Positions 16,601 to 54,960 of a stretch of 64,000 nucleotides of DNA are shown piece by piece. Within the stretch, counting starts at the first letter, position 1, and each line of letters begins with the position of its first letter. This DNA comes from Chaunax sp. Z400 (Eukaryota; Chordata; Actinopteri; Lophiiformes; Chaunacidae). Below the pieces are notes generated by a model. The model had not been told where the DNA came from. It did no database searches and saw only the letters and a program-made list of their open reading frames with translations. The translations under genes and the position numbers were made by a program. Where the stretch lies: assembly GCA_037577475.1 (NCBI GenBank), contig CM075186.1:7377501-7441500 (forward strand), in the 5' to 3' direction.

Positions 16601-19600
16601 AAGAACATCAATAAAAGTTAGAAAATAAAGAATAGTTTAGTTAAGAAATCACATTAAAAAAATATTCATTAATTTCAATTATGTGATTATCATTTTATTA
16701 TGAATTATTCACAGTTCCCTGGTGAGACATGACATCTCAGAAATCTTGGTAAGAGTGAGATATGTTTCTGAGAAATTATGGTTTTTAAAATCCTGAGAAA
16801 TCCTTCAACTCTAATGGTACATTTTCTTGTGGCTGTGGTGTAGTTGGGTTGAGACAACATTTTATGTTTCCGTGACATTTGTGGATGACTCAACTTCACC
16901 TTTCTGCCTGAAGCTGCCCTTTCCCACTGTATTAAAGATGGCACACACATACACACACACAGGATAACAATGGTGGTCGGCTCATTACAGTTTCCACAGC
17001 CTGTTGGCCTTCTGTCTTTATCCTTTCTCCACAACATCCTCATATCTTTTAACAGCCCATCTTATATCATCGACTATCATAATAGGAATTTTCTGCTATT
17101 TTATTTATTTGGGAATCATGACATTCTCTTCCCTTTTTCTGATATTATCCCTTAAAATATTGCTCCAATGTAAAACAAATACAACACATGAAAACATATC
17201 TGTAATGGTGGTGTCCTTTTCTTTTAATAAACTGTCATAGCAGAGTAACCTCTGAGCCTTAACTATGTCGTTATACAGCTGGCTGGAGTTGATAATGATT
17301 TTGAAAGTACAATTCTCTAAGTTCTAATTTGAAAGATTTTATCTTTAAAGAGAACGGATTGGCTTGCACCCTCTTAGGTTTGTAGCAGATTACACTAATT
17401 TAAGAAGTCAGAACTTTATTTGAAGTACCTCGAGGATTAGATTGACATGTTTGGTCTATGAGTATAACCAGCTTTTGTTTTCTTTCCTGTCAAAACTCTG
17501 TCCATCTTGTATTTTAAATGCTTTTGTCTAAATGACAAACCTGCTAGCATGAATCTAATTTCCAGACCTAAACCATAGCAGACATTTTGAAAAGCACATG
17601 GAGAGACGGATGATGACTTAAATCAAAGCTCTCTGGGATTCTGAAGTTGCTATGCACAGTCTGTGACCTTTGACTTTTTTTTAATGAAACACTTTTTTTT
17701 CAGCTCAGTGTTTCATTGTTTGTGCTGATGATTTGACCAGGAGAGTTTCATTAACATTGCAGACAGACAGCAGTCACTCCCCGTGGGAAAATTAATGTAA
17801 CTCTGCTCAGAGCCACTCCTTTGATGGCTGGTCATATCTATTATTGTCTGAACTATATTGCACAGTTGCACTCTTAAAATAAGTGTTAAATGCATGCAAA
17901 ATGTGTGTACTGTTCTTTGGTCTCTGAAATGTTTCCAGACTTTAAAAGGTCTTCAATTAATTAAAGGTTAGAAGAGATTAAACCAGTTTTTTATTTTAGG
18001 ACTCGAGGATCATCAATCTGGACCACAAGCATAGAAAAAGTAAAATGTTACACACCAGCTCATCTCGCCCACAGTGAACCAAAATTAATAGCTTGAAGCC
18101 TGGGACCTGAGCTGAGTTCACAGCCACCCTGTTTCCCTGCATTACGCAGCTCATCCATATCAGTACACAGAGTCTGCCCAAAGGGCAGGGAGATGATCGC
18201 TCCTTAGGCAGAATTACTACTCTTCATTAATTCTTGCTCCCTCACAGTTTAAACCCATAATGATTTGACATTGGTTGAAATTTACTCTTAAAATCTAATA
18301 TGTCTCTTATTTATTTCGATTATTTAATACAAACAAAAACAGTATAATTCAGACACCAAATTTATTACTTACATTTGAAATACGTCTCGTCCCAAAACAA
18401 CGTTAATTAAAACAATAAAACTTCCAATTTGTCAATGCCCCCACAGTGTTTCATAACAGGGAGTAGAAAACCCCGAATACCCTTTAATTTTGAATTTGTA
18501 TTCCAGTCCAGAAAAGCTGGTGACTTCAGATTGTTATAAAACCACAACTGTGTGACTGGGCTCTAAATATTTTGGGAACTGCCTCAAATAATGCAAACGC
18601 TAAAGCAAGATTCTATTCTTATTTGGAAATGTTAAGAATAGCTTTCCTAAGCTGTTGATTCTAGCTTGTTATAAACATTATTGTGTTCTTGACAATGAAA
18701 CAGGAGTCTGTTCCTATTTAAATGTGCACACATTTTGATGCTCAGCTTCCACTTTCTTTCGTCAATGGCCGGTGATTTCTTATATTCTTATGTTGCTCAG
18801 AGATATCTTTCTCTCTGTGTTCATTCAGTTGTCAGTTTCAGGCTGGTTAAACTAATGTGCAGAGTTTTGTTCTCTATACAGATGCACACAAAATAACATA
18901 TTTCTACATCCTAATAACATGAGACCATTCATCTTATCTCTTTGTCTATCCCCATCTCTGACAGACAGTAGAGGTGAAGTCTCAGGCCCAGCAGTGTCCC
19001 GCCGACGTCTCCACCCAGATGATGGGGATTGGCTGCTACGTCTCCTGTCTCAACGACAGGCTGCTCTCCCCCGGGAAATACATCACCGCTGACGAGTATC
19101 ATGGCAGGAGGATGAAAGCAGTGGGTGAACACTGAATGTGTGTTTGTGTGATTATAATGAATGGTTTCTTTTTTATAAATAAATGCTCAAATGAAAGCAG
19201 TAAGAGGACAGGTAAAGATATATTTAAATCGACTAAAATTACAAACTTTTTACAAACTAACATATACAATATACATAAAAGTAAATTTTATTTTACATAC
19301 AATTTTACACATTTGCTGTGTATTTAGACGATCTACGCAATAAAAATACGACCAAAATAATATACACATACTTAATTTAATTTCTGTGGTGACCGGTTTT
19401 CCTCCTCTGTTGTCTCTCAGGTGATCCTGCTGCAGTCGTTTGTCCGGCGCTGGCTGGCCTGTCAGGAGGTTGACCGGCTGAGGAGGGAGCAGGATCGGCG
19501 AACAGCCTGGATGGAGGCGCAGGAGAGGATGAGGATGGAGGAGAGGGAGGCGCAGTTGAGAGACCACCACCAGCGCTTGATGAACCCTCAGAGGAGGGAG

Positions 19601-22600
19601 GACTTCAATCTGCTATATCACAATCTAGAGAGTAGGCAGAGAGCGGGGTTACATCATTCTGATGTATTTTTATTTATTATTATTTATTCAATTGTTGTTA
19701 TTATTCATGCATAAAAGTAAAATCAGGATTATTATTAATAATAATAATAATAATAAGCAGTAATAATAGGAAATACTGCTCAAATACTTAGAGCCTAGAC
19801 CGACAACTTCACGAGGCATGTTTTTTTATTAAAATATTTAATAATCAAAGAAGAGTAAATTATCGTCACATTTAAGAAGCTGGAAGATCCTTTACAACTT
19901 TTACTTAAAAGTGTCATCAGTATAAAGTACCACAAAAAGAATATACAGGGTCCTCAAATGTGTACCTCCATACAGTACTTGAGTAAATGTCCTTATGTTA
20001 TATTCTACCGCTGCTCTGTTGTAAAGCACTGTGGTGATGTGACAAAATGTTCTCTGTGTGTTTCAGAGTGGAGATGTGAGGAAGAGCAGCAGATCAATTC
20101 GACCCTGCAAGGAGCTGAGAGGAAGGCAGCTCTCTGCTCGCTGATGGAGCAGGAGATGCAGCTCATCGCAGCCATCGGCCGCCGTCGCATCGCCGTCCAG
20201 AGCAACAACTATGACAAAGCTGTGAAGAACTTCCTGGACAAGGTCAGAGTTCACTGCTCCCACTCTTCTTCCAGCTGTCTCAATCCAAAACAGGTTTAAT
20301 GTCTTCTTAATAGTCTTGATGTTGGAGGTCCTACTAAAAGTTATTTTCAAGTACGAGAAGAGTTAACAGCCCCATGTCAGTCACAATTATCTTTTAACTC
20401 TTTATTCATCTCAGAGATGTAACATTTAAAATATGAACATTTAGATATCTAAACATTTGTAGCATGGGTGTTTGACGCATTAGAAGTGTGGATGAGACAA
20501 TTTAACAGTCCCCTAGACACAGAAATTAATTCAATGAATAATTCAGAGCAATCTTACAGTTAATCATCACTATTTATTTATTTATGTAAACTTCCTGCTT
20601 GCATGTGATTTCTTTCAAATGGATTTCTTCAATGTTATCTAATCAATCAGTAAAATAATAATTATGTTGCATTACATGTTGGGGTAATCTGGTGAAATTG
20701 AAATATTGATATTTCAGCTGTAATGTCCCTTTTAAATTGGATAAATAAGTAACAGCAGTATAATTAGTACTATTAGTAGTACCATCAGTAGTACCACCAA
20801 CAGTAGTACTAACAGTGTGATGGTGTTTCAGTCTGCAGCTCCTCATCGGTGGCGAGCAGCTAACGGTCATCTGATTGAGATGGACAATCAAAACACCATC
20901 AGAGCCAGAGAGCTGCGTGATCTGTACAACAACATCAGCCTCTCCACTATGAACAAGGAACAGAGACTCCACGTCCTCATGACACTCAGACACACTGTCA
21001 TGGTACAACACACTCACACATACTGCACACAGCTCACAACAGGAATGGTGTACAAACATCACTGTCCAAATTCTACCAGATACTAGAGTCTTACATGTTT
21101 TAATGGGGTTGTTTTAATAGACTTTAATGTGTTATTAAATCCTTCTTATCTTTTTTAATTACTTACACTGTCTAATCTGTGCATGTGCAGGTCACATGTC
21201 GCCACTTTGCTCTGGAGGTGGGGATTTTTTTATACGCTTTTTTTTTTTGGTTAGAAGCTTGGCTGCATAGTGGCGTTGTGGTTAGCACTGTCACCTTACA
21301 AATAGAAGGTTCTGGGTTCCAATCCTGACTGGGGTCGTTTCTGTGTTGAGACTGCATGTTCTTCCAAGTGTCTTTGTGGGTTCATTTCCTCCCACAGTCC
21401 ACAAACCATATGCAGTATAGGTGAATAGGTGACTCTAAATTGAACTAGTATTATAAATATAGTTTGAATTTAATGAAAAATTATAAACACATTCAACTTA
21501 AAAAGTGTTGAAGGACAGAACTTTCCGTTTTATTGGAAATCATACAAAGTCTACATGAAATCATATAAACAGCAGAATAACTAAAAAGGAAATAGGACAC
21601 ATAATAATAATACACATAGGATTTTATTGTTTTACATGAGCGTACCTGTTATCGCTGGTGGCATGATAGTTTTCATCCTTATCGGACAGGAGCACGAGTG
21701 TCCACTAACACGGGACATAGTGGATTTGATTGACAGGGAGGTGGACCTGATGCCTCGAGTTAAGGCGGCCAGTCTGGAGGGACTGAGGAAGAGGATCTCC
21801 ACTTTGTTCCTCCAATACATCAAAACGCCTGCGTTTAACCCTGAAGTGGCCAAACTGCTGAAGGTGAGCAGAAAGCCCTGCTGATCTGAGATCATATGGA
21901 CAATCTTTAATATGCATATAAATATCTCCATATAATCAAAAATCTACCCCAGGTTCCCCAGGATCCATCCAAGCTGAAAAACAAGCTGTTCCTCTGCCGA
22001 CATTGTCATCGCTACCTTCACTCGGATAACTTCAAATTGTTGGCCAGTGGTCGTCTGAGCAGTCAATGCCACAGCTGCACAGAACTCCAGAACACAGCAG
22101 GATCCCGTGATGAGTTCTTCTGCTACAAAAACATCCTGAGGAGGCTGAGAGCTGACGAGCTTCGGCTCAACGACGAAGCCAAGATTCCCTTCCTGCTGCA
22201 GGTTTGTCAGTTGTGATTTGTTTAAATGATCTCCTTTACTCCGATGCTACAAGCTTCTAGAGGATTCTTTCTGTTTCCTGCACAGTTTGTATGGATGATT
22301 ATATATCCAGGATACCTCAACCAAGAAGTTTACATGTGTGTTCTCTCAGGTGGAGGACATGCGGTACCTGGTAGAGGTGGTCTGGGCATCCCGCTCAGCC
22401 CTCAGTGGCAGCAGCGACCTCTACAACCTGGTGTTTCTCCGCTGGGACAGCCAGAGAGACTGGAGCCCCTGGAACTGTATCCTGCTCTCAAAAGAAGAGG
22501 CTTCAGCTCACATGGCCATGAAAGATGTCCAGGAGGTATGTCCATGGAATCATTTACACTCACATCACACGTGTGGATCCAAGCTGTTGCACAAACTGAC

Positions 22601-22783
22601 TCTCCCATCTGCGTGTGTGTTCAGGAGTATGACATAGCATTCATCTACTGGATTGAGCACAATCACAGACTGGCTCAACGCCACTTCAGTCAGTTCTTCG
22701 TCATGGCTGAGTACCTGGACTCTCAGCCAGTCACCATGGCAACAGGCAAGCTCACCACTGATACATCGCCCTCATCTCATTAA
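13463..22783 (+). CDS. iqub: IQ motif and ubiquitin-like domain containing protein (iqub), complete
   Basis: IQUB belongs to radial spoke 1 of motile cilia and sperm flagella. Fourteen exons join in frame: 13463-13631, 13821-13907, 14126-14227, 14688-14822, 15543-15710, 16010-16185, 18965-19120, 19421-19631, 20067-20242, 20832-21002, 21690-21863, 21953-22201, 22350-22535 and 22625-22783. They give 2319 nt, 772 aa plus stop (human about 791 aa). The N-terminus (residues 1-119) is acidic and poorly conserved. A ubiquitin-like fold starts at VKVVLVPEGH (about residue 120). An IQ-like segment, ILLQSFVRRWLAC, is near 333. The C-terminal part holds long helices and a Cys cluster (CRHC...CHSC) near residue 590. 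All introns are GT-AG and all phases agree. The start ATG follows a GC-rich leader with X-boxes. Confidence 0.92.
13821..13907 (+). CDS. iqub: iqub exon 2: acidic linker, symmetric phase 1
   Basis: Acceptor GTGCAG, donor GTGAGG, 29 codons, encoding DVDETQAEELNNDTEQLGEP and QKTENSRAT. It resembles exon 3 (same DV start, same EQL...KEN/KTEN...AT end, same phases), which suggests exon duplication. Confidence 0.75.
14126..14227 (+). CDS. iqub: iqub exon 3: acidic linker, symmetric phase 1
   Basis: Acceptor CGGGCAG, donor GTAATA, 34 codons, encoding DVLGTAEEVETHADLPDDAE then QLQRKENVGTSTAT. The acceptor has a weak pyrimidine tract, so skipping is possible. It is the likely sister of exon 2. Confidence 0.72.
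14688..14822 (+). CDS. iqub: iqub exon 4: start of ubiquitin-like domain
   Basis: Acceptor GGCTACAG, donor GTACGG, 45 codons: VKVVLVPEGHVMTEAFSIGL, SIQDLKHHLASELRVPSEVL and HISLDG. The beta-strand/helix pattern and match to human VKVVLIPVGQ mark the ubiquitin fold. Confidence 0.88.
15543..15710 (+). CDS. iqub: iqub exon 5: end of ubiquitin-like domain
   Basis: Acceptor TCTTTCAG, donor GTGACA, 56 codons: KVMEDQQSLMELGVQPHSST through HDNMPDVITVRVQT. The residues L..LGVQP correspond to the C-terminal strand of the ubiquitin fold (human L..HGVKP). Confidence 0.87.
16010..16185 (+). CDS. iqub: iqub exon 6
   Basis: Acceptor ACTTCCAG, donor GTACTG, phase 1 in and phase 0 out. It encodes KPFLGGYRNRLTGTDYHHAA and TQTLPKR...FSRDTQ, nearly collinear with the most conserved block of human IQUB (KPFLGG...YHNAGTQTVPKR). 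Confidence 0.9.
16186..18964. other. iqub intron 6
   Basis: The longest iqub intron (2.8 kb). I see no exon, RNA gene or recognisable repeat in it, only AT-rich sequence. Confidence 0.55.
18965..19120 (+). CDS. iqub: iqub exon 7
   Basis: Acceptor TCTGACAG. The end at 19120 (GCA then GTGGGT) was preferred over 19124 because only it joins in frame to VILLQSF and reproduces human ...KAVIVIQ. It encodes TVEVKSQAQQ...LLSPGKYITADEYHGRRMKA. Confidence 0.82.
19421..19631 (+). CDS. iqub: iqub exon 8: IQ motif and coiled coil
   Basis: Acceptor TCTCTCAG, donor GTAGGC, phase 0 in and phase 1 out. It encodes VILLQSFVRRWLACQEVDRL, an IQ-type calmodulin-binding helix, followed by an R/E-rich coiled coil and PQRREDFNLLYHNLE. 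Confidence 0.9.
19728..19760. repeat. AAT microsatellite in iqub intron 8
   Basis: About nine ATA/AAT units immediately after a TTATTATT stretch. Confidence 0.75.
20067..20242 (+). CDS. iqub: iqub exon 9
   Basis: Acceptor GTTTCAG, donor GTCAGA, phase 1 in and phase 0 out. It encodes WRCEEEQQINSTLQGAERKA, ALCSLMEQEMQLIAAIGRRR and YDKAVKNFLDK, matching human GAERKAALCELLEKETQIIA. Confidence 0.9.
20832..21002 (+). CDS. iqub: iqub exon 10
   Basis: Acceptor GTTTCAG, donor GTACAA, 57 codons in phase 0. It encodes SAAPHRWRAANGHLIEMDNQ and NTIRARELRDLYNN, parallel to human NGKTIEMDTQFTIRARELQ. Confidence 0.9.
21261..21450 (+). mobile_element. tRNA-derived SINE in iqub intron 10
   Basis: It starts GGCTGCATAGTGGCGTTGTG with a GTTAGCAC A-box region and has a B box GGTTCCAATCC at 21315-21325. 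The tail carries the fish-repeat text CTCCCACAGTCCACAAACCA and GGTGAATAGGTGACTCTAAATTG. Its head resembles that of the minus-strand SINE at 7576-7936. Confidence 0.6.
21690..21863 (+). CDS. iqub: iqub exon 11
   Basis: Acceptor TCGGACAG, donor GTGAGC, 58 codons in phase 0. It encodes IVDLIDREVDLMPRVKAASL, EGLRKRISTLFLQYIKTPAF and NPEVAKLLK, one of the best conserved IQUB blocks. Confidence 0.92.
21953..22201 (+). CDS. iqub: iqub exon 12: Cys cluster
   Basis: Acceptor TACCCCAG, donor GTTTGT, 83 codons. LFLCRHCHRYLHSDNF followed by SSQCHSCTEL forms a C-x2-C...C-x2-C pair also present in human IQUB (CHSC...CRNC), so a structural zinc site is plausible. It ends KIPFLLQ. Confidence 0.9.
22350..22535 (+). 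CDS. iqub: iqub exon 13
   Basis: Acceptor TCTCTCAG, donor GTATGT, 62 codons. It encodes VEDMRYLVEVVWASRSALSG and RDWSPWNCILLSKEEASAHM, matching human EWSPWNCILLTKDEAAAHL. Confidence 0.92.
22625..22783 (+). CDS. iqub: iqub exon 14 with stop
   Basis: Acceptor GTGTTCAG. It encodes EYDIAFIYWIEHNHRLAQRH and FSQFFVMAEYLDSQ, then a Ser/Thr-rich tail, ending TAA at 22781-22783. A polyadenylation signal follows 49 bases later. Confidence 0.9.
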   Translation, partial: EYDIAFIYWIEHNHRLAQRHFSQFFVMAEYLDSQPVTMATGKLTTDTSPSSH

Positions 22784-22831
22784 GAAACACCCTGTGGTTC
22801 TCTGTCATCCTTCACTTATTTCTCTTTCTAG

Positions 22832-22837
22832 AATAAA
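22832..22837 (+). terminator. iqub: polyadenylation signal of iqub
   Basis: AATAAA lies 49 bases after the iqub stop codon, implying a very short 3' UTR. Confidence 0.7.
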
Positions 22838-23346
22838 GTTCAGGAGTTTTATTCCTTATTTTGACTTGTGTAAATTATTTTCACTTCGGGTGCTTTTATT
22901 TTGAAAGTTGGATCCATGTGACCTTTGCATTCTGTTGTGAGAACTCAGTGCCCAGCTGCCAGAAAAAAAACATAAGGCTGAGATGATTCTTGATTGTATT
23001 TTGCAACCATTTTGCGGTGTTTTCCAACGGCATTGTAAATGAATCCCTTAAACTCGTAAAAGGAAATTAAAGCTGTGGTTGGTGCACTTGGAAAGACGAG
23101 CAAGAGAATCTAGATTATGAAAGTATCCAACCGAAAAGAATCCCACCCTCTCTCATCAGGCTTCCCTCCAAAGATACTCCTACAAAACAGATGAGCGTGT
23201 ACTGCCTGACTACACTGGAGGCCCCTTAGCTCCAGCTGGGAGATATGTGTGAGCGCTGAGTTCATCATGCTCAACTAGCTCTCTTAGATTTTCTAGTCTA
23301 TTAAATACATTAAAAACCAATCAACTCTTCAATGCCACAATCATAC

Positions 23347-23410
<64 letters not shown>

Positions 23411-23540
23411 ATGTGCATAAGAAGCATGACTTACTTATAGTTGTTTGGGTGAATTGACCCTTAAGCTGCTATAAACCAGATACAAACATACAATAAAACT
23501 GAAGCAGGTTCATAACGGGCTCCCTGATTGGCCAGGATTC
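22838..23540. other. intergenic sequence after iqub
   Basis: I see no gene. An AT dinucleotide run sits at 23346-23409. Confidence 0.55.
23346..23409. repeat. AT dinucleotide microsatellite
   Basis: About 30 uninterrupted AT units after a short ACATAT lead-in. Confidence 0.9.
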
Positions 23541-23720
23541 ATGATGATTCATGATCAATGCCTGTCTTTGTGGGTGACCGAGCTCCTGACACAGCTGGAT
23601 GATCTACCGGCCTTGGCCATGATCATGGTCGCCTGTATCACTGTCACCACGGTAACAGAAGTGGCAAGCAATCTCGCCACCACTACCACCACCATCTTCC
23701 CACCGATCCTCTCTCCTCTG
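23541..23720 (+). pseudogene. orphan SLC13-family exon (slc13a1 relic)
   Basis: The plus strand encodes CLSLWVTELLTQLDDLPALA, then MIMVACITVTTVTEVASNLA and TTTTIFPPILSPL, before a CTCTG-GTAGGT donor-like junction. The TE.(A/T)SN.AT.T...PILSPL block is the second signature loop of SLC13 sodium/sulfate-dicarboxylate symporters and is closest, from memory, to SLC13A1 (NaS1). A possible acceptor (GGCCAG) precedes 23534. In human, SLC13A1 lies between IQUB and CADPS2 on the same strand. I find neither the preceding exon nor the following one (PPNAIVFS) nearby, so a single surviving exon of a lost gene is most likely. A minor alternative is a gene with very divergent remaining exons. Confidence 0.6.
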
Positions 23721-25739
23721 GTAGGTTTGTGAAATTGCATTGCATTTATGGACTCTCACTTCATACCACAGTCCATCTCATTTCAAGCTTGTGTATTCCG
23801 TTTTAAAACACATTATTGTTTGTATATAACTCGTGGATTCACTATTTTTTATTTAAATACTGTTTAATTACTTATACTATCATACTTTGGCTCTGTTTTA
23901 TTCTTATTCTTCCACATTGTATTTGTGGAGCAAATGCCAAAGCACATTCATGTATGCTTGCATGCTTAGCCAATTGAATAAAAATAAGTCTGAACAGTGC
24001 AATGGAATTAGAAACTAAAAAGTTTGAAGTTTGCTTGTTAGTGGAGTGGTGGTCACTTAAGCCAGTGTATAACATCTATGTTTTTTTCTTTAAGGTCTTT
24101 CTTTAGATGTTAATTTTTCCATTCCTGCACATCCAAAATCATTAAATGGCCCATGTCTTCACAAGTGACGTGTATGGGGACTACAGCATTAAATGATGTG
24201 AAAAGTACAGAATGTCCTTGAATGTGGCCTGCTGTTTATACGTCAAATATGATCTGAATGATCATCATTGAATTCATCATCATTCATGATCATCATTCAT
24301 TCATTTGAATGAAAATGGAAAAAAAAAGTGGCAGCAGTATAGCGCATTACATACACTGTACCTGCACTATACTCACCAGTATAATTACTGGGTTGTGGTG
24401 TCAGAAAGTGCAGCAGAAGCAGCAAATCAAAACCAATTGATTCGAGTCCTGTAACTGAACCAAACGGAGAATAAAGTGTCAATAGTTGAAAACCTGACCC
24501 TGTTTTAATTTCATGTAGGCCTATTTCCAGTGTGTTCGTCCGGCTATTTGTTCTTTTTTATCTTTGTACCTCTCCAACTCTTTTTCTGTATCTAAATCTC
24601 TTATCCAACTAATCAGCGGTCAAAGAAACCAGAGAAACGCTGACATCTCGTGGCCACAGTATCTCCTGTGACTAAGTGCAGGACTGAAATACATTCTTCG
24701 TTCATCAAAATGTCAAATATCCCGTTTCTGCTGTAACTATTGAACATTATGAATATGTTGGAGGGAATTGTTTTTAGCTGTAATGTAGGTGTTTCTAATA
24801 TTTTGTCCATATACATTAATATGACATTATGTGGACAAAATATTATATTCTTTTAGACTTCAAACATCCCCTCGCCCCTAAATTGCCCCTCGCCTATAAA
24901 TTGTAGGCTATGTATGTACGTATTGTGTGTAATTTCCTAGTTGTATTTCCCCGCTTAAGGGGTTGTGATCTTTCGTTTTTGTGTGATTACATCCTGCTCT
25001 TATCCTGAAATGTTTCTTCTCTAAGTTCAGTTGTATATTTTATTTTAAAATATACTGCTTGTTGGTATTAATAAAGTCATGCATATATTACTTAGGATAT
25101 TTTTGCTACAGAACCCACATCTTTATATGTTTTTCTGTTCCAGCTCACTGGTCGAGCAGACACATGTTGCTTCCTTTTAAGCCAAAGATTGTCTATATAA
25201 GAAGATATATCACACGGCAGGTAAAAACTGCCGATCCTGGACGGCAGAAAGGGGCGTTCATCTTCACTGAGTTCTTCAGAGTGTAATCAGACATTGTAAG
25301 TTCAATGGTGAAGAAAGTAACTGAATGAGGTGATTTTACAGGGAAAAACATTTTTTTTTATTGTCATCTGCACATGAACCTCAGGGATTTATTCAATAAA
25401 ATGTGCAATATACACAAAATGAATCGTACATTATATATTATATAAAGATTTGATGTTCAGCAATATGCATATCATATAATATGAGTAGTACACAATGTTA
25501 CAAATTTCACAATGTTACAAACCTCTTATACAAGCAATAAAATTGACTTTGCTTTGTCCACCAGGACTAGATCATTATATAAATATGTGCATACCTGACT
25601 TTTAATTAAAAAAAACAACCTTTTTTTATACTTCTGACTTCAAAGTCAGAATTATGTTAAAAAAAAACCTCATGTGGCCCTAATCCTCTTGCGTACATTT
25701 GTGGTTATTTGCAACATAAAACACAAGACGTTACGCGGT
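23721..25739. other. intergenic region before cadps2
   Basis: Two kilobases without a supported exon. An AATAAA at 25067-25072 and short polypyrimidine stretches occur, but no coding pattern persists. Confidence 0.5.
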
Positions 25740-26125
25740 GTTCCGTCAGTTTTGCGGTTCTTGAAAAACGGACAGAGTGAGACTTCTTTCTGCTGTATTG
25801 CTATCAGCGGCTACAGGTTGCTCACCTGTGTGCTGGAGCGCTAATTCACAGAGCGCGTGAGCTCCGTGTAGCCAGCGGCGGCGGACACGCGCAGCCATTC
25901 CAACACATCCCCGATGCAACAGCCTCAAAATATTAACCATTAAAACTCCGCCCACCCCTCACAAAAAGCGACGTTGCTCTCAGGTTGTAGCTTTAAACAC
26001 ACAACCGACCACAGCAGGGACGGACTGTCGGTCGGTAAAGTGCAGCGGTGAACGCCACGTCGACTAAAACAAACAAACAACTCTAAAGCTTAAACAGTTG
26101 TTAGTCTCTTCAGTCGCCGTAAACC
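25740..26125 (+). promoter_or_regulatory. cadps2: CpG-rich promoter and 5' UTR of cadps2
   Basis: Unlike its AT-rich surroundings, this stretch is dense in CpG (for example CAGCGGCGGCGGACACGCGC near 25875, GACGGACTGTCGGTCGGT near 26020). It runs directly into the cadps2 first exon. No TATA box is evident, so a CpG-island promoter is inferred. Confidence 0.6.
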
Positions 26126-53728
<27,603 letters not shown>

Positions 53729-54724
53729 GCAAGATCATTTTCTCTCTTCTACTATTTTACCTCTACTCTATTTTATTCTATTCCCCTTTGGTTTGGGGAA
53801 TAGAATAATTGGTATGGTTTTCATTTCTATTTTATTTTATTTTTTAAAATTCTTAGGGGGACCACAAAATCAGGTCTCTCCTCTGGTTATGGATGTGCTG
53901 GTATAAATTTGAATTCTAAGAAACTATCATGATAAATCCGGATAGCCATCAACATTTCATGAAGTTCTACTAATATAAGTAAGATTTAAAATCCAATGCA
54001 AAGAAGTGAGGAAATAAAATGAAATGCAATAAATATTCTTATCTATATTTATTCAGTAATTCACAAAAAACATTTTAAGTGACTCACATTTTTGTATTTG
54101 ACAGCTAAATGATTAGTTTTTCCCTGTGACATGACTTTTCAAAAGAAGGTATTGCATTACAATGCTAATCATCAGAGGCAGCTTAAAACTGCTAATGCTA
54201 AATGCAAATGCCCTGTCATTAGTTTTCATGGAGAGGCTTTTTGCTTTTTAGAGATGGAGACATGTTTTCCACGTCAAATGAAGATTTTTCGACATGAACA
54301 TGCAACACAGTATGGAACCAAAATCATAGGTGGAGCTAAGTGTTGCTAATATGAACTCATGGCAGTCAAAACAAACAGCCTCTCACATTAAACCAATAAT
54401 TGTGTCATAAAGATCCCTCCAATTGTTTAATTACAAATGCAGCTAAATGTATAATCAATGTAATGTCCCTCCAGAAAAAAACCTGTAGTCACTTAGCATG
54501 ATATTCAAGTCAAAATGACAAAATACATATACATAAAACTACATATCATATTAAGAGTATATTTATTCCATTTTATTTCTTTGTTTGATTTGTTTCCATG
54601 TAAGCTTTTCAAATCTTGTACACTATTAAAACTTAAATACAGTTAAAAAAAAAAGTCACTCCATGTTTACCTTGGAATGAATCAAACATTAGAAGAGCGA
54701 GCATAAAATACACTTTACTACCAG

Positions 54725-54960
54725 GTGTTGTTTTTGTTGTTCGTGAGCAGGATTATGCAAAATCTCCTGGATAGATTTCCACGGAACTTGTTGGAAGGAT
54801 GAGGCATTGGCCAGGAAAGAACCCATAAAAATGTTCCTCATTACAAAATAGGACATTTTTCAACATTTTTTCCTAATTATGCAAAAACTGAACTGATTTC
54901 CACAAAACGTCTTGTATGGGTGTCGCATTAGTCAGGCCAGAATCCGGATAAAGGAGTGTA
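54725..54960 (+). repeat. interspersed repeat fragment, LINE 3'-tail-like
   Basis: GAGCAGGATTATGCAAAATC, TTTCCACGGAACTTGTTGGA and AGGATGAGGCATTGGCCAGG are words of a common fish repeat. It appears to be the reverse orientation of the family at 1080-1345. A second decayed unit (TATGCAAAAACTGAACTGAT) follows within the same block. Confidence 0.45.

Noticed and set aside
19121..19124. Alternative iqub exon 7 end at 19124 using GTGAAC
   Set aside because: It would shift the frame into exon 8; the GTGGGT donor after 19120 keeps the conserved KA-VI junction.
25059..25286. Frame after TTCTGTTCCAG as another slc13a1 exon
   Set aside because: The peptide (PFKPKIVYIRRYITRQVKTA) lacks SLC13 features and has no matching donor.
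25746..25955. Minus-strand 69-codon open frame in the CpG-rich region
   Set aside because: No recognisable motif. CpG-rich promoters often lack stops, and it is more simply the cadps2 5' region.
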